Positions 57,177 to 64,000 of a DNA stretch of 64,000 nt are shown here, piece by piece. Positions within the stretch are counted from its first letter, which is position 1. Every line of letters starts with the position of its first letter. The notes under the pieces were generated by a model. The model was given only the letters and a program-made list of their open reading frames with translations, was not told where the DNA came from and did not search any database. The translations under genes were made by a program, and so were the position numbers. Source of the DNA: a virus; the IMG/VR virus record IMGVR_UViG_3300026479_000007, positions 1 through 64,000 of that record. One strand, 5' to 3'.

Positions 57177-57914
57177 TTAATTATATTCATTTTCTTGATT
57201 TATATTTTTTTTGTTTCTAAGATTGTTTGAAGCAAACTTTGAACTAATTAAACCTATAAACAACATTAAAATCATTATTGATGGTGCTGATTTGCCTGAA
57301 ACAGTTAAATTATAATTCCATAACCCATGATAACCAATACCACACATTAAACCAATCATCACATACACAAAAAACCTAATTTTTTGTTTACTAGACATAA
57401 CAATATCAAATACAGACCTAGTGCTATATTTATTTATTTTAATTTTACTTAAAGATATCCAATAACCTGTAAACATACCGAATATCATATGAGCAAATGT
57501 TGATGTAAAGTTTCTTATAAATAATATTTTTTCGCCAAACCTACATAAGTATTGTACATTTTCAATCATAGCAAAGCCTAGACCAACCATTCCCATATAA
57601 AACATTGTACCTATTGGGTGTTTTGATTTTTGTTTATCCATTATTTTATATATAATAAAATAAACTAATAATTTAGATATTTCTTCATGTGGTGCAACTT
57701 CGAAAAAGCAGAAAACAAATGGACTGGTTAATAAGTCTGATTTATAAGGTAATAGTAAATTAAATAACATCACTAAAGGTATAGATAAAATACCTCCAAT
57801 TAGATATTGTAATGATTTAGTCAAGCTGATAGATTTGTATGGTGATGTTAAATAGATTATTCCACTATAAACAACAGGTGGTAATACCACCATAATAAAA
57901 TTTAATAAAGCCAT
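57177..57914 (-). CDS. PrsW-family intramembrane protease
   Basis: The 245-residue protein has about seven hydrophobic helices and the signature residues of PrsW proteases: E77-E78-x2-K81 (PHEEISKLL), GLGFAMIENVQYL with E118-N119, H142 in STFAHMIFGMFTGYW, and a late GIGYHGLWNYN motif. Bacterial PrsW cuts anti-sigma factors or other membrane substrates. In a phage it could process a host membrane signalling protein or an immunity receptor; that is inference. A candidate ATATTTATAAT promoter lies 12 bases upstream. Confidence 0.8.
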   Translation of the reverse strand: MALLNFIMVVLPPVVYSGIIYLTSPYKSISLTKSLQYLIGGILSIPLVMLFNLLLPYKSDLLTSPFVFCFFEVAPHEEISKLLVYFIIYKIMDKQKSKHPIGTMFYMGMVGLGFAMIENVQYLCRFGEKILFIRNFTSTFAHMIFGMFTGYWISLSKIKINKYSTRSVFDIVMSSKQKIRFFVYVMIGLMCGIGYHGLWNYNLTVSGKSAPSIMILMLFIGLISSKFASNNLRNKKNINQENEYN

Positions 57915-57925
57915 AATAATTTTTT

Positions 57926-57939
57926 ATTATAAATATTAT
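57926..57939 (-). promoter_or_regulatory. Candidate phage promoter motif (ATAATATTTATAAT)
   Basis: On the minus strand, directly before the PrsW-like gene, in its orientation. Confidence 0.4.
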
Positions 57940-57971
57940 GATTTATTTATAATAAAGTATGATGCAATTTT

Positions 57972-58607
57972 TTATTTGACATTTTTACTTATAAACAATT
58001 CTACCACTTTATCTCTTTGTTCTTGTGTTTTAGAATTATACCATAACCACAAATAAGACATTTCTATATTTTGTAGTTCTTTTTTCTTTTCTTTAATTGC
58101 TAAAGTTATACTTCCTATATCATCTTCTTCTAAATCAATTTCAATATCTAATTTAGAACAAATAAATATTAGGGCTACTATATCGTTTTTTTCATATGCA
58201 GAAGTTGCTTCTTTATATAAATCTATATACTTTTCTGTTTTGTCTTTGTCTGGGTGGGTTTTTTTTACAATTTCTCTGTATATTTTTTTAACTTTAGGTG
58301 ATTTTTCTTTTTTGTTTGAATCATTTGTTATTTCGTCTTCACTATTAGAGTTTTGTTTATTATCTTCTGCTTCATTCCCTTCTTCACCTTTACTTCCTTC
58401 TTCCTTTTTATTGTTATTGTTATCATTTTCTGGAGTGTACGGTTCATCTTTTATTAAACCTAAATCAACTCTTTTATTATGAACTTCTTTAAGGAAATCA
58501 GATTTAGTTTCAGAAACAACTTCTTGTTTATAAGTTTCATCTGTCAACAAATAATTATACTCTTGAATCAATTTTTTTAATTCTAACTTTTTAACTTTCT
58601 TTTTCAT
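57972..58607 (-). CDS. J-domain (DnaJ-like) protein
   Basis: The 211-residue protein has an acidic, Asn/Glu-rich disordered middle and a J-domain-like segment at about 105-150: KKIYREIVKKTHPDKDKTEK with the HPD tripeptide that stimulates DnaK ATPase, followed by the helix YIDLYKEATSAYEKND. A further C-terminal helical part (SLTLAIKEKKKELQNIEMSY) follows. It probably recruits host DnaK for phage protein folding or replication complexes. The start overlaps a TATATATG run after an AATATTTATA element. Confidence 0.75.
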   Translation of the reverse strand: MKKKVKKLELKKLIQEYNYLLTDETYKQEVVSETKSDFLKEVHNKRVDLGLIKDEPYTPENDNNNNKKEEGSKGEEGNEAEDNKQNSNSEDEITNDSNKKEKSPKVKKIYREIVKKTHPDKDKTEKYIDLYKEATSAYEKNDIVALIFICSKLDIEIDLEEDDIGSITLAIKEKKKELQNIEMSYLWLWYNSKTQEQRDKVVELFISKNVK

Positions 58608-58610
58608 ATA

Positions 58611-58620
58611 TATAAATATT
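58611..58620 (-). promoter_or_regulatory. Candidate phage promoter motif (AATATTTATA)
   Basis: Only a few bases upstream of the J-domain gene start, implying an almost leaderless transcript if it is a promoter. Confidence 0.35.
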
Positions 58621-58651
58621 AAAATATATTCTTAAAAAGAAAAAAAATATT

Positions 58652-59530
58652 TTATTTTAAACCTTGAGTTATTGTTTGAAAATCTTGATTGAAATTTATA
58701 TTGTCTCTTATTTGACGAATATCTATACTACCTTGAGAGAACTGTTTTTTCTGTGTAAATAAATTATATTGTCTATAAATATTATTATTTTCATCATAAT
58801 ATGTTAATGTACCAGTTTCATTATCTCTAGTGGTATTACCATAAAGAGCATAAGATAAAGTTTGAACATCATGTTCTACCATTTCAACTTCTATTGAAAT
58901 AGGGTCAAAATAAGTGTTAGACAATAAAATAACCTGTCCAGCATCTCCTAAATTAGCTGCACCACCCCCAGAAACTATACTTCCTTCATCAGGCGTTAAG
59001 GTTAAAAATAAATTACTTCCAGTGCTATCTAAATTATAAGTTGTAGCACCCCTATTAACAGTTGTTGTATTTACAGAAGGACTTACTAAATCGCTACTTG
59101 TTATTATTCTATTTAAATTTTTTATCTTTCTCCCATCAGCACCTATATATTCAACAGACCAACCAACTAGTCCATTAGTTTTTCTAAATTGTGCCGCAGG
59201 TATAACTACACCTTTTTTGGATAATTGCACACCAGTCTCATCTTCTGTAACTACATATGAACAATCTCTTATTGTAACTTGAAAAGTTTTAGGTTTTATC
59301 ATTAAGGAGTAAAAACCTATTTTATTAAAAATATCGGCAGGCAATCTTAACTTATACATACCATCAACTCCAATCATTTTAAGTAAATCACTTTCATTAA
59401 TAGCATTATATAAAGGTTTAAAAGTAACTTCTCCTAAATCTTCTCTACTAGGACTATATGCATATAAAACATCTACATCATCTGATGTTATGTCTGCCAA
59501 CTTTTTCGTACCGTATATACCTACACTCAT
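58652..59530 (-). CDS. Virion structural protein
   Basis: The 292-residue protein begins MSVGIYGTKKLADITSDDVD and is beta-rich with Gly/Thr-rich loops (DEGSIVSGGGAANLGDAGQV) and an Asn/Gln-rich end (QIRDNINFNQDFQTITQG). The composition and its place at the head of a minus-strand structural block fit a baseplate or tail-tube protein. No specific family is recognised. A TTATATTTATA element lies upstream. Confidence 0.6.
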   Translation of the reverse strand: MSVGIYGTKKLADITSDDVDVLYAYSPSREDLGEVTFKPLYNAINESDLLKMIGVDGMYKLRLPADIFNKIGFYSLMIKPKTFQVTIRDCSYVVTEDETGVQLSKKGVVIPAAQFRKTNGLVGWSVEYIGADGRKIKNLNRIITSSDLVSPSVNTTTVNRGATTYNLDSTGSNLFLTLTPDEGSIVSGGGAANLGDAGQVILLSNTYFDPISIEVEMVEHDVQTLSYALYGNTTRDNETGTLTYYDENNNIYRQYNLFTQKKQFSQGSIDIRQIRDNINFNQDFQTITQGLK

Positions 59531-59544
59531 AAATTATCGTTTAA

Positions 59545-59555
59545 TATAAATATAA
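59545..59555 (-). promoter_or_regulatory. Candidate phage promoter motif (TTATATTTATA)
   Basis: Lies 15 bases before the structural gene starting at 59530, in its orientation. Confidence 0.4.
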
Positions 59556-59590
59556 TAAATTAAAAATATTTTTAAAGTTTTATTAAATTG

Positions 59591-60421
59591 TTAATTTGTT
59601 TTTCTATTCAATTTAGCTCTTTCTAAATCAGCAACTTTTCTAGCTTGTATTGCTTTGTTATTTAGAGTTGCAAATTCGATGCTATTCTTGTCTTTTACAG
59701 CTTCTGCTTGTTGTTCGAATTTTAAAGCTATATTTTCAAAATCTTGAACTCTTATTTCTTCAGTATTTTCTGGACTTGTAATCCATTTTTTTGTATTTTT
59801 TTCATTTGTCCAAAACTCAAATGGATTAACTTTATCATTTAAATTTACAAAAGAATTTTTATAGACAATATCATCTTCCTTATAATCTTTGATATAATTT
59901 GAATAATCATTATTGCCTATAAGGCTTTTATTTAAATCAACTTTAAAATCAATATAGTAATCTTTATATTCTGTATTAGCACTTAAAGACTCAAATAATA
60001 AAGATTTATTTTCAAAAGACATTCTTTGATTACTTAAAAAGTCGTAATTATTATTTTGATAATATATAACCTCTGTATCTTTTATTGCATCAGTTATTAA
60101 TGCTGGATTTGCTTCAGAGTTAAATCTAATTTCTTCATTATAAAAATCATTAAGTATTGGAGCTACTTTTTTTGGTTTATAAAATATTTCATTAAATTCT
60201 AATTCATTAGTATATTCTCTAAGGTATTTTTTGAATTTTTCGACAACAACAGAATTGTTGGGGTCTTCTAAAAATTGTTGAACATTAAACTCATCAACCA
60301 AAACTCCTTGTTCAACTTTAGAATTATCATAAACTAAATAACCATTTGTAACGCTAAAGTTATTTTCTATTGTAGCATCTGATAGATTTACTGGTTTTAT
60401 TACTATTTTATACTTTAACAT
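59591..60421 (-). CDS. Probable virion protein
   Basis: The 276-residue protein is acidic and Asn/Tyr-rich, starting MLKYKIVIKPVNLSDATIEN. It has beta strands in the first third and a helical, coiled C-terminus (LKFEQQAEAVKDKNSIEFAT, KAIQARKVADLERAKLNRKT). No known motif. It lies 2 bases after the gene at 60424, suggesting coupled expression with it. Confidence 0.62.
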   Translation of the reverse strand: MLKYKIVIKPVNLSDATIENNFSVTNGYLVYDNSKVEQGVLVDEFNVQQFLEDPNNSVVVEKFKKYLREYTNELEFNEIFYKPKKVAPILNDFYNEEIRFNSEANPALITDAIKDTEVIYYQNNNYDFLSNQRMSFENKSLLFESLSANTEYKDYYIDFKVDLNKSLIGNNDYSNYIKDYKEDDIVYKNSFVNLNDKVNPFEFWTNEKNTKKWITSPENTEEIRVQDFENIALKFEQQAEAVKDKNSIEFATLNNKAIQARKVADLERAKLNRKTN

Positions 60422-60423
60422 TT

Positions 60424-60744
60424 TTATTTATTAATATCTATTCCGTAATTTTGAGCTTTAATTTGTATGGAATTGTCGGAACTTGTATTTGAACTCAATA
60501 CTGATTCTACATTTTCAAAAAAACCTAATTCTATAAAAAAAGGATTTATAAATTGTCTTTCCATAGTAGCTCTTGACGGGTCAATGTCAACATTTACATA
60601 TCCCTCTAAATTATGTGTCTTGTATACTGGGATATTTATATAAAAGTCTTTATCATAAGCATCTGAAATTAAACCAGTACTAGTTTTTATTCCCCCAAAA
60701 GGAGTGACATTTAATCTTATTTTATATTGATAAGTCTCTTTCAT
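60424..60744 (-). CDS. Probable virion protein, small
   Basis: This 106-residue protein begins MKETYQYKIRLNVTPFGGIK and has an all-beta pattern (NIPVYKTHNLEGYVNVDIDP). It could be a small baseplate or tail-completion component, judged only by context between larger virion genes. A TATATTTATA element overlaps its leader. Confidence 0.6.
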   Translation of the reverse strand: MKETYQYKIRLNVTPFGGIKTSTGLISDAYDKDFYINIPVYKTHNLEGYVNVDIDPSRATMERQFINPFFIELGFFENVESVLSSNTSSDNSIQIKAQNYGIDINK

Positions 60745-60748
60745 ATAT

Positions 60749-60759
60749 ATAAATATATC
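60749..60759 (-). promoter_or_regulatory. Candidate phage promoter motif (ATATATTTATA)
   Basis: Immediately upstream of the gene starting at 60744; the distance to ATG is about 5 bases, as for the J-domain gene. Confidence 0.35.
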
Positions 60760-60762
60760 TCA

Positions 60763-63090
60763 CTAATAATTATTTAATGGTTCTACTGGCATTAATGTAT
60801 AATTACTACCATCTACTTCTTTAAAATAAGTATATTTTATAGGATTTTCTTCAAATTTAATATTATTAACTTTAGTAACTGCTGATGTTTTGCTAAATAA
60901 TTTACTTAATATTAATAAACCATTTATTTTGCAATCTATAGAGAAACTACTAATTTCATCTGAAGGAGTAAAAAAGTTAGGTATTTCAAAGGTTGGATAT
61001 TTACTAATAAAATTCAATATACTATTTGCTGTGGAAGTTATTTTATTTTCATCAAATTTATTATTCAAAAATGTAAACGTATTTTTTTTATAATAACCTG
61101 CATCTCTTAATTTTTGCTTAATTACAGTTAAATTATCACTTGTGTTAATCTTAGCGTTATTGATTATATCATAAATTGCCTTTTCACTTTTTAAATCACC
61201 ATTTAAATCTAATCTAGTTTTTATTTTTAAAATTTCTGAAGTTAAATAATAAGTTTTACCAGAAAAATCAAGTGAAGAATCTAATGCTTGAGAATCTATA
61301 TTAACATCTGCGAAAGTTATGTAATCATTTTTTATAACTTGTATTTTAGAAGAATCTTCTATATCTGTTATTACAAACTTATATTTTGATTTTTCATAAA
61401 AAACATTTTGTTTATCAAAAGAATAATTAGAAGGTAATGTAAACTCAAAGTTTTGAAATCCATCACTTGAACTTATACTTGTAACAACCTCCCCAGGATT
61501 AATTAATTTATTATCATATAAAACAATTTCTCCTTCGTTTATAATATTAATTTTATAAGTAAAGTTGTTAGTTACATTATATTGAGAATACAGATTCGTA
61601 TTAGCAAAAGATATTGGAGCCCCCACTAATTTAGGACTAGGGTATGACAATCTAAATATACCTTGACCTCTTAAAGGGTCATTATCTATTTTGTATGTAG
61701 TATATCTTTTTACTGATTTATCTTTTACAGTTAAATTAAGTTGTTTTAAATTATCTTTTACTTTAATATTTTGAGTAGGATTTTCTAATTTAAAAATAGC
61801 TTTTTTATCTAATCCATAATTAAAATATTCTTTTATATCTATTTCTATTTCAAATAAATCTAAACCTTCTTTTAAAAGTATGGTCTTTCTAAATTCTGGG
61901 TCTTCAATAGTACCAGTATTCTCTATGTCCTCTCCTATTATTATTGTACTATTAACATCATCTAAAATTAAATCTATAGTTTGATTAATACCTTTTATTG
62001 GAGTGTCTGCTTCTAATGATATATTCAATTTATCTCCAGAAGTAATTTCAAATTGCTTACTTTCAAACCCTATAGGAGATGGTAAATCATCATTTTTTAT
62101 GATTAATTCAAAATTAGAATTAATATCTTTTTCTGAATATTTTAGATTTTTAATACCAAAAATAATTCTTTCATCTTCCTCCGTAAATAAATCATCTAAA
62201 ACTTGTAGATTAACTTCTTTAAATTGTTCTCCTTTTTCCCATTTTAAAATTTGATTTTCAAAAACAAAATCTTCATTTGGGTCTTTTAAAGTCTCATCTC
62301 TTTCTATATAAATTTCAGCCTCTTCAACCCCATATAAACTAGGCGTTTCTAATTTAGCATAAAACTTTACTTCACCCGTTCTTTCGTTTACAGTTAAATT
62401 ATTTAAATTATCAAATTCAGATTTAACTAGGGATATTTTGAGGGGTTTAGATAGACTAAATTCTTGTTTTATCCAATGAGTTCCATAAAAAAAAGGAAAA
62501 TCATTTTCTACAACTTGTTCATTACCGTCTATATCTATATCAACTGTTTCTGTACCAAAATCAATAAAATTACCTTCAGAATCGAAAAATAAAAATGGTA
62601 TCTCAAAATTGGCAAAAATATTTTTTTCCTCATCAATAATTTTAACTTCTAAAACTTTAGTTTCTCCATAATTATTTATATCAGGGCTAATTTCAAACAA
62701 AAAATTAAAACAACTTTTATTTTTTTTAAATATATTTTTAGATAAATTATTATTTTTTGATAAAGGTGCTGATAACACTTTATGTGTAACAGAAGATTTA
62801 GCATTAGGTTCTATTCTTGGGCTAAACAACAAATCTTCATGATTAGTTTTTATTTCTATCGATAAATTGTTGGTATCAGAAAAGATTGAATTTAAGGTTC
62901 CATATATACAAAATCTCAAAGATTCTCTTCTTTCTTTGTTAAATTGTTCTCTTACATTAAAGTCATTATTAACTAACTCTTTTTTAATTTCATTAGGTGA
63001 ATTATAAATTTCTAAATTTATATAAACATCTTTATTTACTTGAGGAAAAACATCTTTTTCACCTAATAATATTTTTATTTTATCTTTCAT
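60763..63090 (-). CDS. Large beta-rich virion protein with Calx-beta-like domains
   Basis: The 775-residue protein has at least two Calx-beta-like units in the middle (about 230-450): AEIYIERDETLKDPNEDFVF then LKWEKGEQFKEVNLQVLDDL and TEEDERIIFGI; and QFEITSGDKLNISLEADTPI then IDLILDDVNSTIIIGEDIEN. Calx-beta domains are calcium-binding beta sandwiches frequent in surface and phage proteins. The ends are beta-rich without recognised motifs. Probably a tail or baseplate decoration protein. Confidence 0.68.
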   Translation of the reverse strand: MKDKIKILLGEKDVFPQVNKDVYINLEIYNSPNEIKKELVNNDFNVREQFNKERRESLRFCIYGTLNSIFSDTNNLSIEIKTNHEDLLFSPRIEPNAKSSVTHKVLSAPLSKNNNLSKNIFKKNKSCFNFLFEISPDINNYGETKVLEVKIIDEEKNIFANFEIPFLFFDSEGNFIDFGTETVDIDIDGNEQVVENDFPFFYGTHWIKQEFSLSKPLKISLVKSEFDNLNNLTVNERTGEVKFYAKLETPSLYGVEEAEIYIERDETLKDPNEDFVFENQILKWEKGEQFKEVNLQVLDDLFTEEDERIIFGIKNLKYSEKDINSNFELIIKNDDLPSPIGFESKQFEITSGDKLNISLEADTPIKGINQTIDLILDDVNSTIIIGEDIENTGTIEDPEFRKTILLKEGLDLFEIEIDIKEYFNYGLDKKAIFKLENPTQNIKVKDNLKQLNLTVKDKSVKRYTTYKIDNDPLRGQGIFRLSYPSPKLVGAPISFANTNLYSQYNVTNNFTYKINIINEGEIVLYDNKLINPGEVVTSISSSDGFQNFEFTLPSNYSFDKQNVFYEKSKYKFVITDIEDSSKIQVIKNDYITFADVNIDSQALDSSLDFSGKTYYLTSEILKIKTRLDLNGDLKSEKAIYDIINNAKINTSDNLTVIKQKLRDAGYYKKNTFTFLNNKFDENKITSTANSILNFISKYPTFEIPNFFTPSDEISSFSIDCKINGLLILSKLFSKTSAVTKVNNIKFEENPIKYTYFKEVDGSNYTLMPVEPLNNY

Positions 63091-63105
63091 TAGTTTTTTT
63101 TAAAA

Positions 63106-64000
63106 TTAAACTCTCAAAATTTTAATACCACCATCAGCACAATCATGACCTACTCGTGATGAAGTGAAGCTTAATGCTGATGAAGATTTAGTTTTTTCAA
63201 AAATCAAACCATTAATCTGATATGTGCCTGCTTGATTGAATGTTTTTTTACACTTCTTAACTCCTTTTTTCTTGATTTTTACATTACCTTCAGCACTATA
63301 TACTGTCGTAACTAAATATCTAGTTGGTATTTGAGTTTGTTCACCAGCTGTTAAGGTAAAGTTATAATAATCATAAATTATAGTGTCTACTTTCTTAATT
63401 TCACTATTTTTAAACTTAAATGTATAATTACAAGTATCATAAGAATTTTTTTGAATATCATAATCTAAATTTGAAGTAAATGTAATTTCAGTATAAGATG
63501 CAACATTAAAAGAGATAGATTTTTTTGGTTCAACTTGTCTCTTATCACCATTAACTGTTATTTCAGATTTTATGGCACCATTATTTGTTATTTCAATAAC
63601 AGAATTTTGTGAAATTCTCATTCTATAGTTTTTTTTATTACTTATTCGTAATTCAAGCCTAGAGATAGCCTTTTCTCTATTGGTGTAGATATTTTCAATT
63701 ACAACTTTGCCATACTTTTTAATTGGTGATGGTATTTTTTCTTCTAAAAATTGAGGAGAATCATCTACAATTCTATAAAAATCAATAGCACCTTGTCTTA
63801 ACCATGAAGGAGAAATTGAGCTATCCATTTTTAATAATAAATTTTCACTCTGTCTATAATTTGCACCTATATAAGATTGAGGTATAAGTTTATTGTCTGA
63901 AGATGAATAATTTGAATTAATATCTGAATTTAACATAATATCACCCCAACCTTGATTATTAATTCTACCCCAACCTTCTGGTTTTAACCAATAAGCAAAT
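63106..64000 (-). CDS. Virion protein, 5' end beyond the window
   Basis: The frame has an ATG at 63936 (276 residues), but it stays open upstream to the window edge, coding FAYWLKPEGWGRINNQGWGD before that methionine, so the true start probably lies outside. The visible part has GAIDFYRIVDDSPQFLEEKI, repeated beta strands, and ends HDCADGGIKILRV. It is the upstream neighbour of the Calx-beta protein gene in a structural block. Function unknown. Confidence 0.65.
   Translation of the reverse strand, partial: FAYWLKPEGWGRINNQGWGDIMLNSDINSNYSSSDNKLIPQSYIGANYRQSENLLLKMDSSISPSWLRQGAIDFYRIVDDSPQFLEEKIPSPIKKYGKVVIENIYTNREKAISRLELRISNKKNYRMRISQNSVIEITNNGAIKSEITVNGDKRQVEPKKSISFNVASYTEITFTSNLDYDIQKNSYDTCNYTFKFKNSEIKKVDTIIYDYYNFTLTAGEQTQIPTRYLVTTVYSAEGNVKIKKKGVKKCKKTFNQAGTYQINGLIFEKTKSSSALSFTSSRVGHDCADGGIKILRV

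Overview
The window is a stretch of a large, very AT-rich tailed-phage genome, most likely a myovirus-like jumbo phage of a Bacteroidota (Flavobacteria-like) host. The phage assignment rests on virion, tail-fibre, lysis, replication and tRNA genes and on the absence of any host-type metabolic operon. The host inference rests on promoters that match the Bacteroidota -33 TTTG / -7 TAnnTTTG pattern, on A-rich leaders with no Shine-Dalgarno sequence, and on Bacteroidota-like protein families (HNH, DUF285/BspA repeats). Genes are tightly packed, often overlapping by 1-14 bases, in alternating strand blocks closed by hairpin terminators.

Layout. (1) 1-8.8 kb: small single genes, many carrying a short N-terminal helix motif or a C-terminal Y..R.K.LSGI motif, mixed with a membrane-anchored GH24 lysozyme, a GH16 glucanase-like enzyme, an HNH nuclease, a GatB/YqeY protein and tRNA-Ala. 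(2) 8.77-10.02 kb: an RNA island on the minus strand with tRNA-Asn, Met, Arg and Glu, two degenerate tRNA-like elements and at least four other structured RNAs, one with a clear H-type pseudoknot. (3) 10.1-16.2 kb: SNF2-type helicase, an amidase endolysin and a minus-strand operon of unknown proteins. (4) 16.2-21.6 kb: a plus-strand run of tagged proteins ending in an 836-residue multidomain effector with ParB-like, protein-kinase-like, ADP-ribosyltransferase and WYL-like parts. (5) 21.6-26.8 kb: DNA metabolism, with a fused Mre11-Rad50 (SbcD-SbcC) protein, a DnaG-type primase and a RuvC-like resolvase.

(6) 26.9-45 kb: virion and tail genes: baseplate-like proteins, three paralogous YadA-head-like fibre proteins, a fibre-linker protein and a 916-residue alanine-rich coiled-coil fibre. 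(7) 45-54.2 kb: a repeated adhesin module in which a small acidic protein precedes a large protein starting MAQ/MAAQ, with PKD-like plus DUF285 leucine-rich repeats or LamG-type lectin folds. (8) 54.2-58.6 kb: accessory genes: DUF2827 glycosyltransferase, a minimal alanyl-tRNA synthetase-like protein, a Dot1-like methyltransferase, a PrsW-family intramembrane protease and a J-domain protein. (9) 58.6-64 kb: more virion proteins, the last running off the window.

How it may work together (inference). The two terminal motifs look like sorting tags that send a set of proteins into the virion, in the manner of T4 internal proteins and Alt. Those proteins would include the kinase/ADP-ribosyltransferase effector and the anchored lysozyme and would enter the host with the DNA. 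Host-type promoters (TAnnTTTG) precede several replication and nucleic-acid genes, whereas a second motif (ATATTTATAAT) precedes tagged and virion genes, which suggests a temporal switch. The adhesin modules and fibre paralogues look like a host-range diversification region.
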